Origin: Candidatus Brockarchaeota archaeon
GTDB lineage: Archaea; Thermoproteota; EX4484-205; DTQO01
Reading direction: 5' to 3'
DNA: 21,751 nt
Assembly (NCBI GenBank): GCA_017601265.1
Contig: JAFNJA010000016.1
Location: 1 to 21,751, forward strand
Below the pieces are notes generated by a model that saw only the letters and a program-made list of their open reading frames with translations, was not told the origin of the DNA and ran no database searches. Positions 16,089 through 21,751 of this stretch are shown here, in pieces (the first letter of the stretch is position 1; the number at the start of each line of letters is the position of its first letter). The translations under genes were made by a program, and so were the position numbers.

Positions 16089-17384
16089 GTGCTAGACTTG
16101 GATTTCTTGGAAACGTGCAAGAACATCGTAACCGAGTACCCGCTTTGCGACAGCTGCCTCGGAAGGCAGTTTGCGAGCCTCGACCGAGGATTCGGCAACA
16201 AGGAGAAAGGCAGGGCCCTCAAGATGCTGCTCAACGTCCACGCCCAGGCCCTGGCCCAATCGGACAGGAAGGGCGCGTTCAACTTGGCGAAGGCTCTTGC
16301 CGAAAGCGGATACGGCCCTTCTTTGGCGACTTTGAAAAAGCTGAGGAGGAAGCTTGAAATCGCCCCGAAGCCTTGCTACATCTGCTCGGGTTCGATGGAC
16401 AAGCTCGCGGAGTTCGCTGCGGCCGCTTCCAATTCGTTGAATGGCGTTGAGTGCTCCACCGTCGCGGTCGGGTGCAGGGTGCCGCTGGAAGTCGAGGAGA
16501 AGGAGGACGAACTCAAGTCGCGCTTCAAGTTGAGGCACGGGGAAAACATAAGGTACGAGGTGACTCGCGAGATCGGGGCACGCATCGAAAGGTTGACGGG
16601 CAAAACCATCGACAAGATCCAGCCCGACGTGACGCTGATCGTAAGCATCCCTGGTGGAGAGACGGAGGTCAACATAAACCCGGTCTTCTTCAAGGGCAAA
16701 TACAGGAAGCTCGTCCCCGGCATACCCCAGACGAAGTCGCCATGGCAAGACGGTCGGGGAGGCTCGATCGAGGAGATCATCGGAACTCCCCTTCTTGAAC
16801 AAACGAGGGGGGAGGGCATGAAATTCCACGGCGCCGGCCGAGAGGACGCGGACGTTCGGATGACCGGCAGCGGAAGGCCGTTCGTCATAGAGATAATAAG
16901 GCCAAAAAGGAGGTCCGTTGATTTGGCCGAAATCCAGGAAAAGATCAACGCAGAACATGAAGGAAGGCTTCAGGTTCTGGGCCTCTCGAAGGCTGATAAA
17001 AAGGCCGTTTCAAACGTGAAGATATTCGGGGAGAAGGCGAAGAAGACCTACCGGGCTATCATCAAGTTGGACAGGGAAATCTGCGAAGCCGACCTGCGAA
17101 AGCTCGAACCAAAGCTCGAGAACGCGACGATCTACCAGAGGACTCCCACGAGGGTTTTGAAAAGGCGGGGGGACAGGGTAAGGCAGAAGCGCCTTTACAA
17201 GGCCGTCTTAAAGATGGTGTCGCCGGACACGATCGAAGCGATATTCCAATGCGAGGGGGGGCTTTACATAAAAGAGCTGATTAATGGCGATTCTGGCAGG
17301 ACCAGGCCGTCTTTTTCGGAATTGGCAGGAAGCGAGGCCAAATGCGTCGAATTGGAGGTCACCGACATCGAGGAGGGCGCGTAG
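16089..17384 (+). CDS. pus10: tRNA pseudouridine synthase Pus10
   Basis: Pus10 makes pseudouridine 54 (and often 55) in the T-loop of archaeal tRNAs. The 431-aa protein begins with a zinc-binding module (CDSC at 20-23, CYIC at 96-99), followed by the THUMP-containing accessory domain. Its catalytic domain shows GAGREDADVRMTGSGRPF (248-265), with the catalytic aspartate at 253 or 255. The RTPTRVLKRRGDRVR and GGLYIKELINGDSGRTRPS motifs that line the active site follow. The start is GTG 16089, or TTG 16098 with GAGGTG six bases upstream. It follows srp54 by 61 nt on the same strand and precedes rpl21e by 64 nt, a neighbourhood common in archaea. The tRNA-Leu T-arm intron interrupts the stem next to its target loop. 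Confidence 0.94.
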   Translation: MLDLDFLETCKNIVTEYPLCDSCLGRQFASLDRGFGNKEKGRALKMLLNVHAQALAQSDRKGAFNLAKALAESGYGPSLATLKKLRRKLEIAPKPCYICSGSMDKLAEFAAAASNSLNGVECSTVAVGCRVPLEVEEKEDELKSRFKLRHGENIRYEVTREIGARIERLTGKTIDKIQPDVTLIVSIPGGETEVNINPVFFKGKYRKLVPGIPQTKSPWQDGRGGSIEEIIGTPLLEQTRGEGMKFHGAGREDADVRMTGSGRPFVIEIIRPKRRSVDLAEIQEKINAEHEGRLQVLGLSKADKKAVSNVKIFGEKAKKTYRAIIKLDREICEADLRKLEPKLENATIYQRTPTRVLKRRGDRVRQKRLYKAVLKMVSPDTIEAIFQCEGGLYIKELINGDSGRTRPSFSELAGSEAKCVELEVTDIEEGA

Positions 17385-17396
17385 GGCTCGAAAGGG

Positions 17397-17404
17397 AATT
17401 ATAT
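17397..17404 (+). promoter_or_regulatory. TATA box of rpl21e-rpoF
   Basis: AATTATAT lies about 48 nt before the rpl21e ATG, giving a leader of roughly 20 nt that contains the GAAGGTGG ribosome-binding site. It may give rpl21e-rpoF a promoter separate from pus10. Confidence 0.5.
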
Positions 17405-17448
17405 GCCGCCCGAAACGAAGCGTGGGCGCAACTCGAAAGTGAAGGTGG

Positions 17449-17745
17449 ATGCCAAGAAGCCACGGTTATAGGCGAAGCTCGAGGCAGCTCATGAAGAAGA
17501 AAGCGAAGGAGAAGGGGATTAGGCCACCCGCCTACCTTTTGCACGACTACAAGGAAGGCGACAAGGTCCTTATCAAAATAAACTCGGCTTACCAAAAAGG
17601 AATGCCGCATAGAAGGTACCACGGCAAAATAGCCACGGTTGCGGGATCGAGAGGGAGGGCCTACGTCTTGAAGGTAAGGAACATGGGCAAGGTTAAAGAC
17701 ATAATCGTTAGGCCTGAGCACATGGTGCCGCGTGGTGGACGGTAG
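17449..17745 (+). CDS. rpl21e: Large-subunit ribosomal protein eL21
   Basis: This 98-aa protein of the 50S subunit is shared by archaea and eukaryotes and absent from bacteria. The start MPRSHGYRRSSRQLMKKKAKEKG and the core LLHDYKEGDKVLIKINSAYQKGMPHRRYHGKIATV with the ending DIIVRPEHMVP are diagnostic and full length. The ATG has GAAGGTGG directly upstream. The stop codon overlaps the GTG start of rpoF by one base, so the two are translationally coupled, as in most archaea. Confidence 0.97.
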   Translation: MPRSHGYRRSSRQLMKKKAKEKGIRPPAYLLHDYKEGDKVLIKINSAYQKGMPHRRYHGKIATVAGSRGRAYVLKVRNMGKVKDIIVRPEHMVPRGGR

Positions 17746-18083
17746 TGGCTAGAAGGATATTGTCGGAAAAGGACATCACCGTTCCCGAGGCTGACAGGGC
17801 CCTCAGGTCGAAGAAGGAGGAGGAGCTTGACCAGTTCCAAAGGAGGGCGCTCGAATACACGGGCAAGTTCTCCAAAGTCGACGCTGAATCGGCGGAGAAA
17901 TTGGTGGAGAGGATAACCCAGGAGACGGGGATCTCGAGGAAGGAGGCCATAATGATAGTCAACATAATGCCGAAGAGGGCGGAGGAACTGGCCGCGTTGT
18001 TCTCCTCTTCGTCCAAGAGGCTCGTAAGCAAAGCGGACGCGGAGAAGGTAATAAAGGTGATAAGGGAATCGTCGAAGCCGTAA
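17745..18083 (+). CDS. rpoF: RNA polymerase subunit Rpo4/RpoF (Rpb4-like)
   Basis: This 112-aa subunit forms the polymerase stalk with Rpo7. The sequence matches archaeal Rpo4: the N-terminal tip RRILSEKDITVPEADRAL and the HRDC-like helical domain SAEKLVERITQETGISRKEAIMIVNIMPKRAEELAALF are both present at usual length. It starts at GTG 17745, using the last base of the rpl21e stop codon. The rpl21e-rpoF pair is conserved in archaea; the DUF655 gene that often follows is not here. Confidence 0.95.
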   Translation: MARRILSEKDITVPEADRALRSKKEEELDQFQRRALEYTGKFSKVDAESAEKLVERITQETGISRKEAIMIVNIMPKRAEELAALFSSSSKRLVSKADAEKVIKVIRESSKP

Positions 18084-18110
18084 GCCTGATTTTGGCAGGC
18101 TTTCCTCGCT

Positions 18111-18509
18111 TTAAGCTTCCTTTACCCTCATTATCTTCGTTCTGCCTTGAACCCTCCAGTATTCCAAGCTGGAGCCGGGTTGGATCTTGCTTGAAAGGCT
18201 CGGGTCCGTCGGCATCGGGGTCTCGAAAACCTCGTAAGTTTCCAAGTCCATCAACTGCACTCCGCTTGGCAATATGGAGATGACCTGGCCAGTCCTTTTT
18301 TCGATTATGGGGATCTCGACGTTCGCGTCCGTAGGCGCCATCAAGGTTTTCTTCACGTTCGTGAAGAGCGACATGGCGACGAGCCTAGCCTTTCCGGAGC
18401 CGTGCTTTCCCGTCTTCGAGTGCGCCACCTCCAGCACCTGGCACGGCTCCCCGTCGATGTTCACCCACGACCCTTCCTTCAGCGAGCCAAGCTGCGCGAC
18501 CCTGCTCAA
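18111..18509 (-). CDS. eif5a: Translation factor aIF5A
   Basis: This 132-aa factor (EF-P/eIF5A family) relieves ribosomes stalled on proline-rich peptides. The modification loop SKTGKHGSGKAR is intact, with Lys35 the residue expected to become hypusine, which links it to polyamine supply. The KOW-like N domain and OB-fold C domain are full length. The start is TTG at 18507-18509, preceded by GAGG seven bases upstream; an in-frame TGA two codons upstream excludes a longer form. A TATA box on minus at 18541-18550 shares a 96-nt divergent region with the nitrilase gene. Confidence 0.96.
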   Translation of the reverse strand: MSRVAQLGSLKEGSWVNIDGEPCQVLEVAHSKTGKHGSGKARLVAMSLFTNVKKTLMAPTDANVEIPIIEKRTGQVISILPSGVQLMDLETYEVFETPMPTDPSLSSKIQPGSSLEYWRVQGRTKIMRVKEA

Positions 18510-18540
18510 GGCTCATCCTCTCGCGCATGGGATTCAGGGC

Positions 18541-18550
18541 CATATAAAAA
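18541..18550 (-). promoter_or_regulatory. TATA box of eif5a
   Basis: On minus it reads TTTTTATATG, about 36 nt upstream of the TTG start. It gives a short leader holding GAGG. Confidence 0.65.
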
Positions 18551-18574
18551 GGCACGGCTCGGGAACCGATACGC

Positions 18575-18581
18575 CTTATAA
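18575..18581 (+). promoter_or_regulatory. TATA box of the nitrilase-family gene
   Basis: CTTATAA is centred 28 nt upstream of ATG 18606, so the mRNA is nearly leaderless. It is back to back with the eif5a TATA box. Confidence 0.6.
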
Positions 18582-18605
18582 CTTGACACGAATCGGGGGG
18601 CAAAG

Positions 18606-19595
18606 ATGGCGAAGACGCTAAGGGCAATAGCGCTCCAAACGAGGATAGACCTGGCGTGCTACAGGAGCAGGACGAGCTTCGAAGAGTACCTGACCGGGGA
18701 GATGGAGAAGGCGAAGCCCCAGATCTCCGAGGAGAACCCAAGCTTGGTCGTTTTCCCTGAGGGAATCGGGACCCCCCTAGTGGCGCTGGGCAGCTTCAAC
18801 GCCGTGAAAGACTGCAAGACCCTTGATGAAGCCGTAGCCGCGATAACGAAGAGGTCGATGGACTACGTGCTCCTGAGCAAGATCCGGCACAGGGCGACCG
18901 GGGCCCAAGCGGTGTTCTTCAGCAAGGAGTCCGCGATGAGGAAGACCTACGAGGCGGTCTTTTCTTCGCTTTCGCAGGAATACAACGTTTACATCCTCGC
19001 GGGAACCATAGTGCTGCCCGTCGAGAGGGCGCGAACCCCGGCGGAAACCGGTCCGCTCCAAACCTTCAGGGCCGTCAGAGAAGCGGCGAAGAAGGGGAGG
19101 CTTTACAACACGGCCTACCTCTTCGGCCCGAACGGGGACGTTTTGCTCAGGCAGAGGAAGGTGAACCTGATCCCCCTCGAAAAAGAGGGAGGCCTCGGCC
19201 TGTCCCCGGGGAGCGTTGAAGACTTACAACCGTACACGATAGAGGGAATCACGATAGGCGTAACGGTATGCTACGACGCCTTCTTTCCCGAAATCGCGAA
19301 ACGCTTGGCGGACGGTGGCGCGAAGATTCTCGTCGGTCCGTCCGCGAATCCGGAGCCGTGGACTGAGGAAACCGAGGAGGAGAACAAGAAAGGGCTCTTC
19401 GCTAGGGTGCAGGAGGAAGATGGGATTAAGTACGGGATCCAAGCCATGCTGGTCGGAAGGACCTTCGGCTTGACTTTCGAGGGAAGGTCCTCGATAGTTA
19501 CCAAGGTGCAGGACACGCAAGACATGACCGGAATCGTGTGCCAAGCGAAAAGCCACGATCAAGCGGACGTCCTAGCCGCGGACCTGGCCGTATAG
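18606..19595 (+). CDS. Nitrilase-superfamily carbon-nitrogen hydrolase
   Basis: This 329-aa hydrolase cleaves amide or nitrile C-N bonds. The catalytic triad is visible: Glu52 in VFPEGIG, Lys185 in RQRKVNLIP and Cys222 in GVTVCYDAFFPE. It is longer than typical family members (260-290 aa). An extra segment (about residues 63-110, SFNAVKDCKTLDEAVAAITKRSMDYVLLSKIRHR) sits between the Glu and the following strand, where N-carbamoylputrescine amidohydrolases and omega-amidases have a short loop. Its neighbours do not reveal the substrate; it is divergent from eif5a. The start ATG is preceded by a G-rich ribosome-binding site about seven bases upstream and by a TATA box. Confidence 0.9.
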   Translation: MAKTLRAIALQTRIDLACYRSRTSFEEYLTGEMEKAKPQISEENPSLVVFPEGIGTPLVALGSFNAVKDCKTLDEAVAAITKRSMDYVLLSKIRHRATGAQAVFFSKESAMRKTYEAVFSSLSQEYNVYILAGTIVLPVERARTPAETGPLQTFRAVREAAKKGRLYNTAYLFGPNGDVLLRQRKVNLIPLEKEGGLGLSPGSVEDLQPYTIEGITIGVTVCYDAFFPEIAKRLADGGAKILVGPSANPEPWTEETEEENKKGLFARVQEEDGIKYGIQAMLVGRTFGLTFEGRSSIVTKVQDTQDMTGIVCQAKSHDQADVLAADLAV

Positions 19596-19657
19596 CCCGC
19601 GTTCGGCGGGCAAGTCCCATAAACCATGCCTGGCCACGCCGAGCTGGCAAAGGAAAT

Positions 19658-19665
19658 CTTAAAAT
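19658..19665 (+). promoter_or_regulatory. TATA box of tRNA-Leu
   Basis: CTTAAAAT is centred about 43 nt upstream of the mature 5' end of the tRNA, the normal distance in archaea. Confidence 0.6.
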
Positions 19666-19712
19666 CGCCTGCAAAGAGGCGCAATACCCGCGTGCGGGGA
19701 AAAAGCGGGGGT

Positions 19713-19728
19713 AGGCCAAACCCCCCAA
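19713..19728 (+). other. tRNA-Leu intron between acceptor and D-arm (about 16 nt)
   Basis: The acceptor bases GGGG pair with CCCC in the intron, with bulges GTA (cut GT^A) and AAT (cut AA^T), inner helix GG:CC and outer helix GC:GC. This folds well but leaves T at base 9; shifting by one base (19714-19729) leaves the usual A9. Either way 16 nt are removed. Confidence 0.65.
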
Positions 19729-19783
19729 TGCCAAGCCAGGTCAAAGGCGTAGGACTGAGGCTCCTATCCTGCAGAGGTTCGAG

Positions 19784-19813
19784 ATCGGCGAGGCGGAAGC
19801 CCGCGGACGAAAA
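19784..19813 (+). other. tRNA-Leu intron in T-stem, 51/52 (30 nt)
   Basis: TTCG (19778-19781) pairs with CGAA as the central helix. The 5' bulge AGA is cut AG^A and the 3' bulge AAG is cut AA^G. The inner helix has TC:GA and GCG:CGC with one mismatch. Removal rebuilds a perfect 5-bp T-stem GAGGG:CCCTC. The outer helix is imperfect. Confidence 0.85.
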
Positions 19814-20025
19814 GGTTCGAATCCCTCCCCCCGCACCAGCCTCCCATAAACTGCCCGAATGGAGCTGATTCCGCCTTTTTTGGCGCTACAGGGCTGATCG
19901 GCGGGCTTGGCGTGCCGCCAAATCGACTCTGCTTGACAAGGCGGGCAAGCTGTTTATTGGGGCTGGGGGGAACCTTTGGGGAAAAGGCATTTCCTCCCAA
20001 AAGCTCTCGAGTTGGCGAAGGAACG

Positions 20026-21060
20026 ATGAAGAAAGTCAGGATCGGCGTGGTAGGGTGCGGCGGCATAGCCAACTACTTCCACCTTCCCGAACTTGCCAAA
20101 ATTGAAGAGGCCGAAATTGCGGCAGTCGCCGACATCAAAGAGGACAGGGCAAAAGCCACGGCCGCGAAATTCAAAGTGCCCAAGTGGTACGCGAGCTATG
20201 GGAAGATGCTCGGGGAGGGCGGCGTGGACGCGGTCATCGTAGCAACGCCCCATCCTACGCACTCGCCAATAGCCGTTGACGCGATAGAGGCTGGGAAACA
20301 CGTGATGATCCAGAAGCCGATGGCGACCAACGTGGAAGATGCCGATGCCTTGGTCGAGTGCGCAAGGAAGCACAGGAAAGTAAAGGTAATGGCGTTGCCC
20401 TTCGTGTACTTCGACAATCCAACAATCAAGTACGTCGATAACTTGGTCAAGGGCGGCAAACTGGGCAAGGTTTGCATGGCAAGGGTCAGGGTCGCGCACG
20501 GGGGCCCGGAGAAGTATCAAGAAGGCGTGGCCAAGATGTTCAAGGAGAGAGCGGGCGAGACGTGGTTCTTCGACCGCAAAAAGGCGGGGGGAGGGGCCCT
20601 GTTCGACATGGGCGTCTACTCCATCACGATAGCAACGCTTCTCCTCGGCAGGGCGAAGAGGGTCTCGTCCTTCATGGGAACCATCGACAAGAAGGCAACG
20701 GTGGAGGATTCCGCCGCCATAATCATGGAGATGGAGAGCGGGGCCATAGCCGTCGCGGAGACCGCCTGGACGCAAGCGAGGGGCATAGACGAGTTCTCCC
20801 TCTACGGCACCGAAGGCGTAGCGTTCTGGGATACCTCTCTCGGGACCCCTGTCGTCAGGCACTACAGGTCCTCCGATTCATCGTGGGTAACGCCACAGCT
20901 TCCCGGGGAGGAGCCTCTGCGCACGCACCGGCACTTCGTCGAGTGCATACTCAAAAACAAGCAACCGATCGGCACGGTCGAAGAGGGCAGGTACCTGGTA
21001 CAGGTCATGGAGGCTGCAAGAAGGTCCTCGATTCTGGGCAAAGTTGTCAAACTGTCCTAG
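20026..21060 (+). CDS. Gfo/Idh/MocA-family NAD(P)-dependent oxidoreductase
   Basis: This intact 344-aa sugar- or inositol-type dehydrogenase contains a Rossmann motif GVVGCGGIANYFHLP (7-21), acidic Asp36 after AAVA that selects NAD(P), the QKP motif (Lys97, equivalent to the catalytic Lys of EKP), and GGGALFDMGVYSI with the substrate-site Asp, followed by the C-terminal beta-sheet domain. ATG 20026 has GAAGGA a few bases upstream; the frame also stays open upstream to 19912, but those residues are not family-like. It follows tRNA-Leu by 190 nt. The substrate is unknown. A decayed relative lies at 1922-2931. Confidence 0.93.
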   Translation: MKKVRIGVVGCGGIANYFHLPELAKIEEAEIAAVADIKEDRAKATAAKFKVPKWYASYGKMLGEGGVDAVIVATPHPTHSPIAVDAIEAGKHVMIQKPMATNVEDADALVECARKHRKVKVMALPFVYFDNPTIKYVDNLVKGGKLGKVCMARVRVAHGGPEKYQEGVAKMFKERAGETWFFDRKKAGGGALFDMGVYSITIATLLLGRAKRVSSFMGTIDKKATVEDSAAIIMEMESGAIAVAETAWTQARGIDEFSLYGTEGVAFWDTSLGTPVVRHYRSSDSSWVTPQLPGEEPLRTHRHFVECILKNKQPIGTVEEGRYLVQVMEAARRSSILGKVVKLS

Positions 21061-21188
21061 GCAAGCTGCCGATCTTGCGCGGCTGCCCGACGAAGGCTTC
21101 CCTAAAGCCAGCCTGCGCGCCCTCGCGGCCGGCTAGTTTCGGCGAGCCCAAAAGACCGCAGCGATCTTTCCTGCCGTAGAGGCGCCTG

Positions 21189-21751
21189 TCAACGCGCCCC
21201 TTTCATGGCCCTTATCTTGGGTTCGAAGACGAACCACAGCCAATCCGCGAATTCCGCCAAGTTCTTGGTCTGCAGAAGCGCTTCACCCGGGCCGGATATT
21301 TCGACGACGAGCCCTTCCCCGCTCAAAGCGAATTCCTTGAGGCCCCCAAGCCTCCTGACTTCGTACGAGCAAGTGTCCGAAAACCCAACGAGGTGGAAAT
21401 TGTCGACGATCAATTTCTCGCCTGGAAGCAGGTCGTGCCTGTCGATGGCGCCGAACGTGTTCACGAACAGGTCTCCAGTTCCGCTGGTCTTGATCATGAA
21501 CAGGCCCTGGCCGAAAATCCCCCTCGTAAAACCTTGCCACTGGACGTCCAAGTTTATGCCCGGCTGGGACGCGATGTAGGCGGATTTTTGCACGATGTAG
21601 CCTCTTTGGCCGTCGAGAACGAGCCTCTCTATGTCGCCAATGGGCGCCGCCACTAACCCTATCTCGCCCTGGCCGTTCGCGGCAACGTAGTCGTTCACGA
21701 AGAAAGACTGCCCTCCCAGTATGCCCACTTTCAGGGATTCCCAGATCCCGG
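21189..21751 (-). CDS. AIM24-family protein (5' end beyond the window)
   Basis: The visible part covers most of an AIM24/TIGR00266 protein, a double-stranded beta-helix fold found in bacteria, archaea and mitochondria. The family pattern is clear: GGQSFFVNDY, AAPIGDIERLVLDG, IFGQGLFMIKTSGTGDLFVNTFGAI, VVDNFHL-GFSDTCSYEVRRLGGLKEFALSGEGLVVEISGPGEALLQT. Although GTG 21728 could start the frame, the coding sequence remains open to the window edge as GIWESLK-VGILGG, which fits family N-termini, so the gene is partial. The molecular role of the family in archaea is not established. Confidence 0.88.
   Translation of the reverse strand, partial: GIWESLKVGILGGQSFFVNDYVAANGQGEIGLVAAPIGDIERLVLDGQRGYIVQKSAYIASQPGINLDVQWQGFTRGIFGQGLFMIKTSGTGDLFVNTFGAIDRHDLLPGEKLIVDNFHLVGFSDTCSYEVRRLGGLKEFALSGEGLVVEISGPGEALLQTKNLAEFADWLWFVFEPKIRAMKGAR

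Larger units (their letters stand above)
19705..19835 (+). tRNA. tRNA-Leu(GAG) with two introns
   Basis: The gene is 131 nt and gives an 85-nt mature tRNA of the long-variable-arm type. The acceptor GCGGGGG pairs with CCCCCGC, the D-arm is GCCAAGCCAGGTCAAAGGC (19730-19748), the anticodon stem is TAGGA/TCCTA with loop CTGAGGC (anticodon GAG at 19757-19759), the variable arm is 19767-19780, and the T-arm is restored to GAGGG-TTCGAAT-CCCTC after splicing. CCA is encoded (19836-19838). The intron near base 9 is about 16 nt; the T-stem intron is 30 nt. Similarity to haloarchaeal tRNA-Leu is clear. The 5' intron border is uncertain by one or two bases. Confidence 0.9.

Noticed and set aside
1..21751. 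CRISPR arrays, insertion sequences, rRNA genes
   Set aside because: No repeated spacer pattern, transposase, terminal inverted repeats or rRNA sequence was seen.

Overview
The window is archaeal. It carries pyruvoyl-dependent arginine decarboxylase, Pus10, ribosomal protein eL21, RNA polymerase subunit Rpo4/F, aIF5A, SRP54, GatB, TATA boxes 25-45 nt upstream of starts, and tRNA genes interrupted by bulge-helix-bulge (BHB) introns. GC is high, TTG and GTG starts are frequent, and both tRNAs have CCA encoded at the 3' end. Multi-intron tRNAs point to a thermophilic lineage of the TACK/Thermoproteota side; the sequence alone does not let me name it more closely.

Layout. 1-2990: pdaD (minus), an unrecognised gene (minus), and a decayed Gfo/Idh/MocA oxidoreductase (plus) with three stops and a frameshift. 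2998-8021: a histone-deacetylase-fold amidohydrolase (plus), a PfkB kinase (minus), a large membrane-anchored protein built like ribophorin I (minus), a 473-nt divergent gap with signs of an unannotated transcript, and a hexapeptide-repeat acyltransferase (plus). 8261-12924: tRNA-Gln(UUG) with three introns (minus), an HTH regulator (plus), a DHH phosphoesterase (minus), a DNPH1-like N-glycosidase (minus), a second PfkB kinase (plus), an unrecognised 195-aa protein (plus), and a small EF-Tu-domain-2-like protein (minus). 13170-18083: an information-processing run on plus, gatB - srp54 - pus10 - rpl21e - rpoF. 18111-21751: aIF5A (minus) divergent from a nitrilase-family hydrolase (plus), tRNA-Leu(GAG) with two introns, an intact Gfo/Idh/MocA oxidoreductase (plus), and an AIM24-family protein cut by the window end (minus).

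The most unusual observation is in gatB. Its N-terminal motif VVIGLEIHCQL is split by 31 nt that fold into a textbook BHB motif: 3-bp outer helix, 4-bp central helix, two 3-nt bulges, 4-bp inner helix. Cutting both bulges at the standard position restores the reading frame exactly, whereas the unspliced message stops after 20 codons. This looks like a spliceosome-free intron in a protein-coding gene. Its ends resemble the T-arm intron of the tRNA-Leu gene in the same window, which suggests movement from tRNA to mRNA. The tRNA-Gln gene carries introns in the D-loop, D-stem and anticodon loop; the tRNA-Leu gene carries one near the D-arm and one in the T-stem.

A further oddity is srp54, which has lost about 32 nt between short GGGGC repeats and is frameshifted. 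In an essential gene this is either an assembly fault or a real puzzle.
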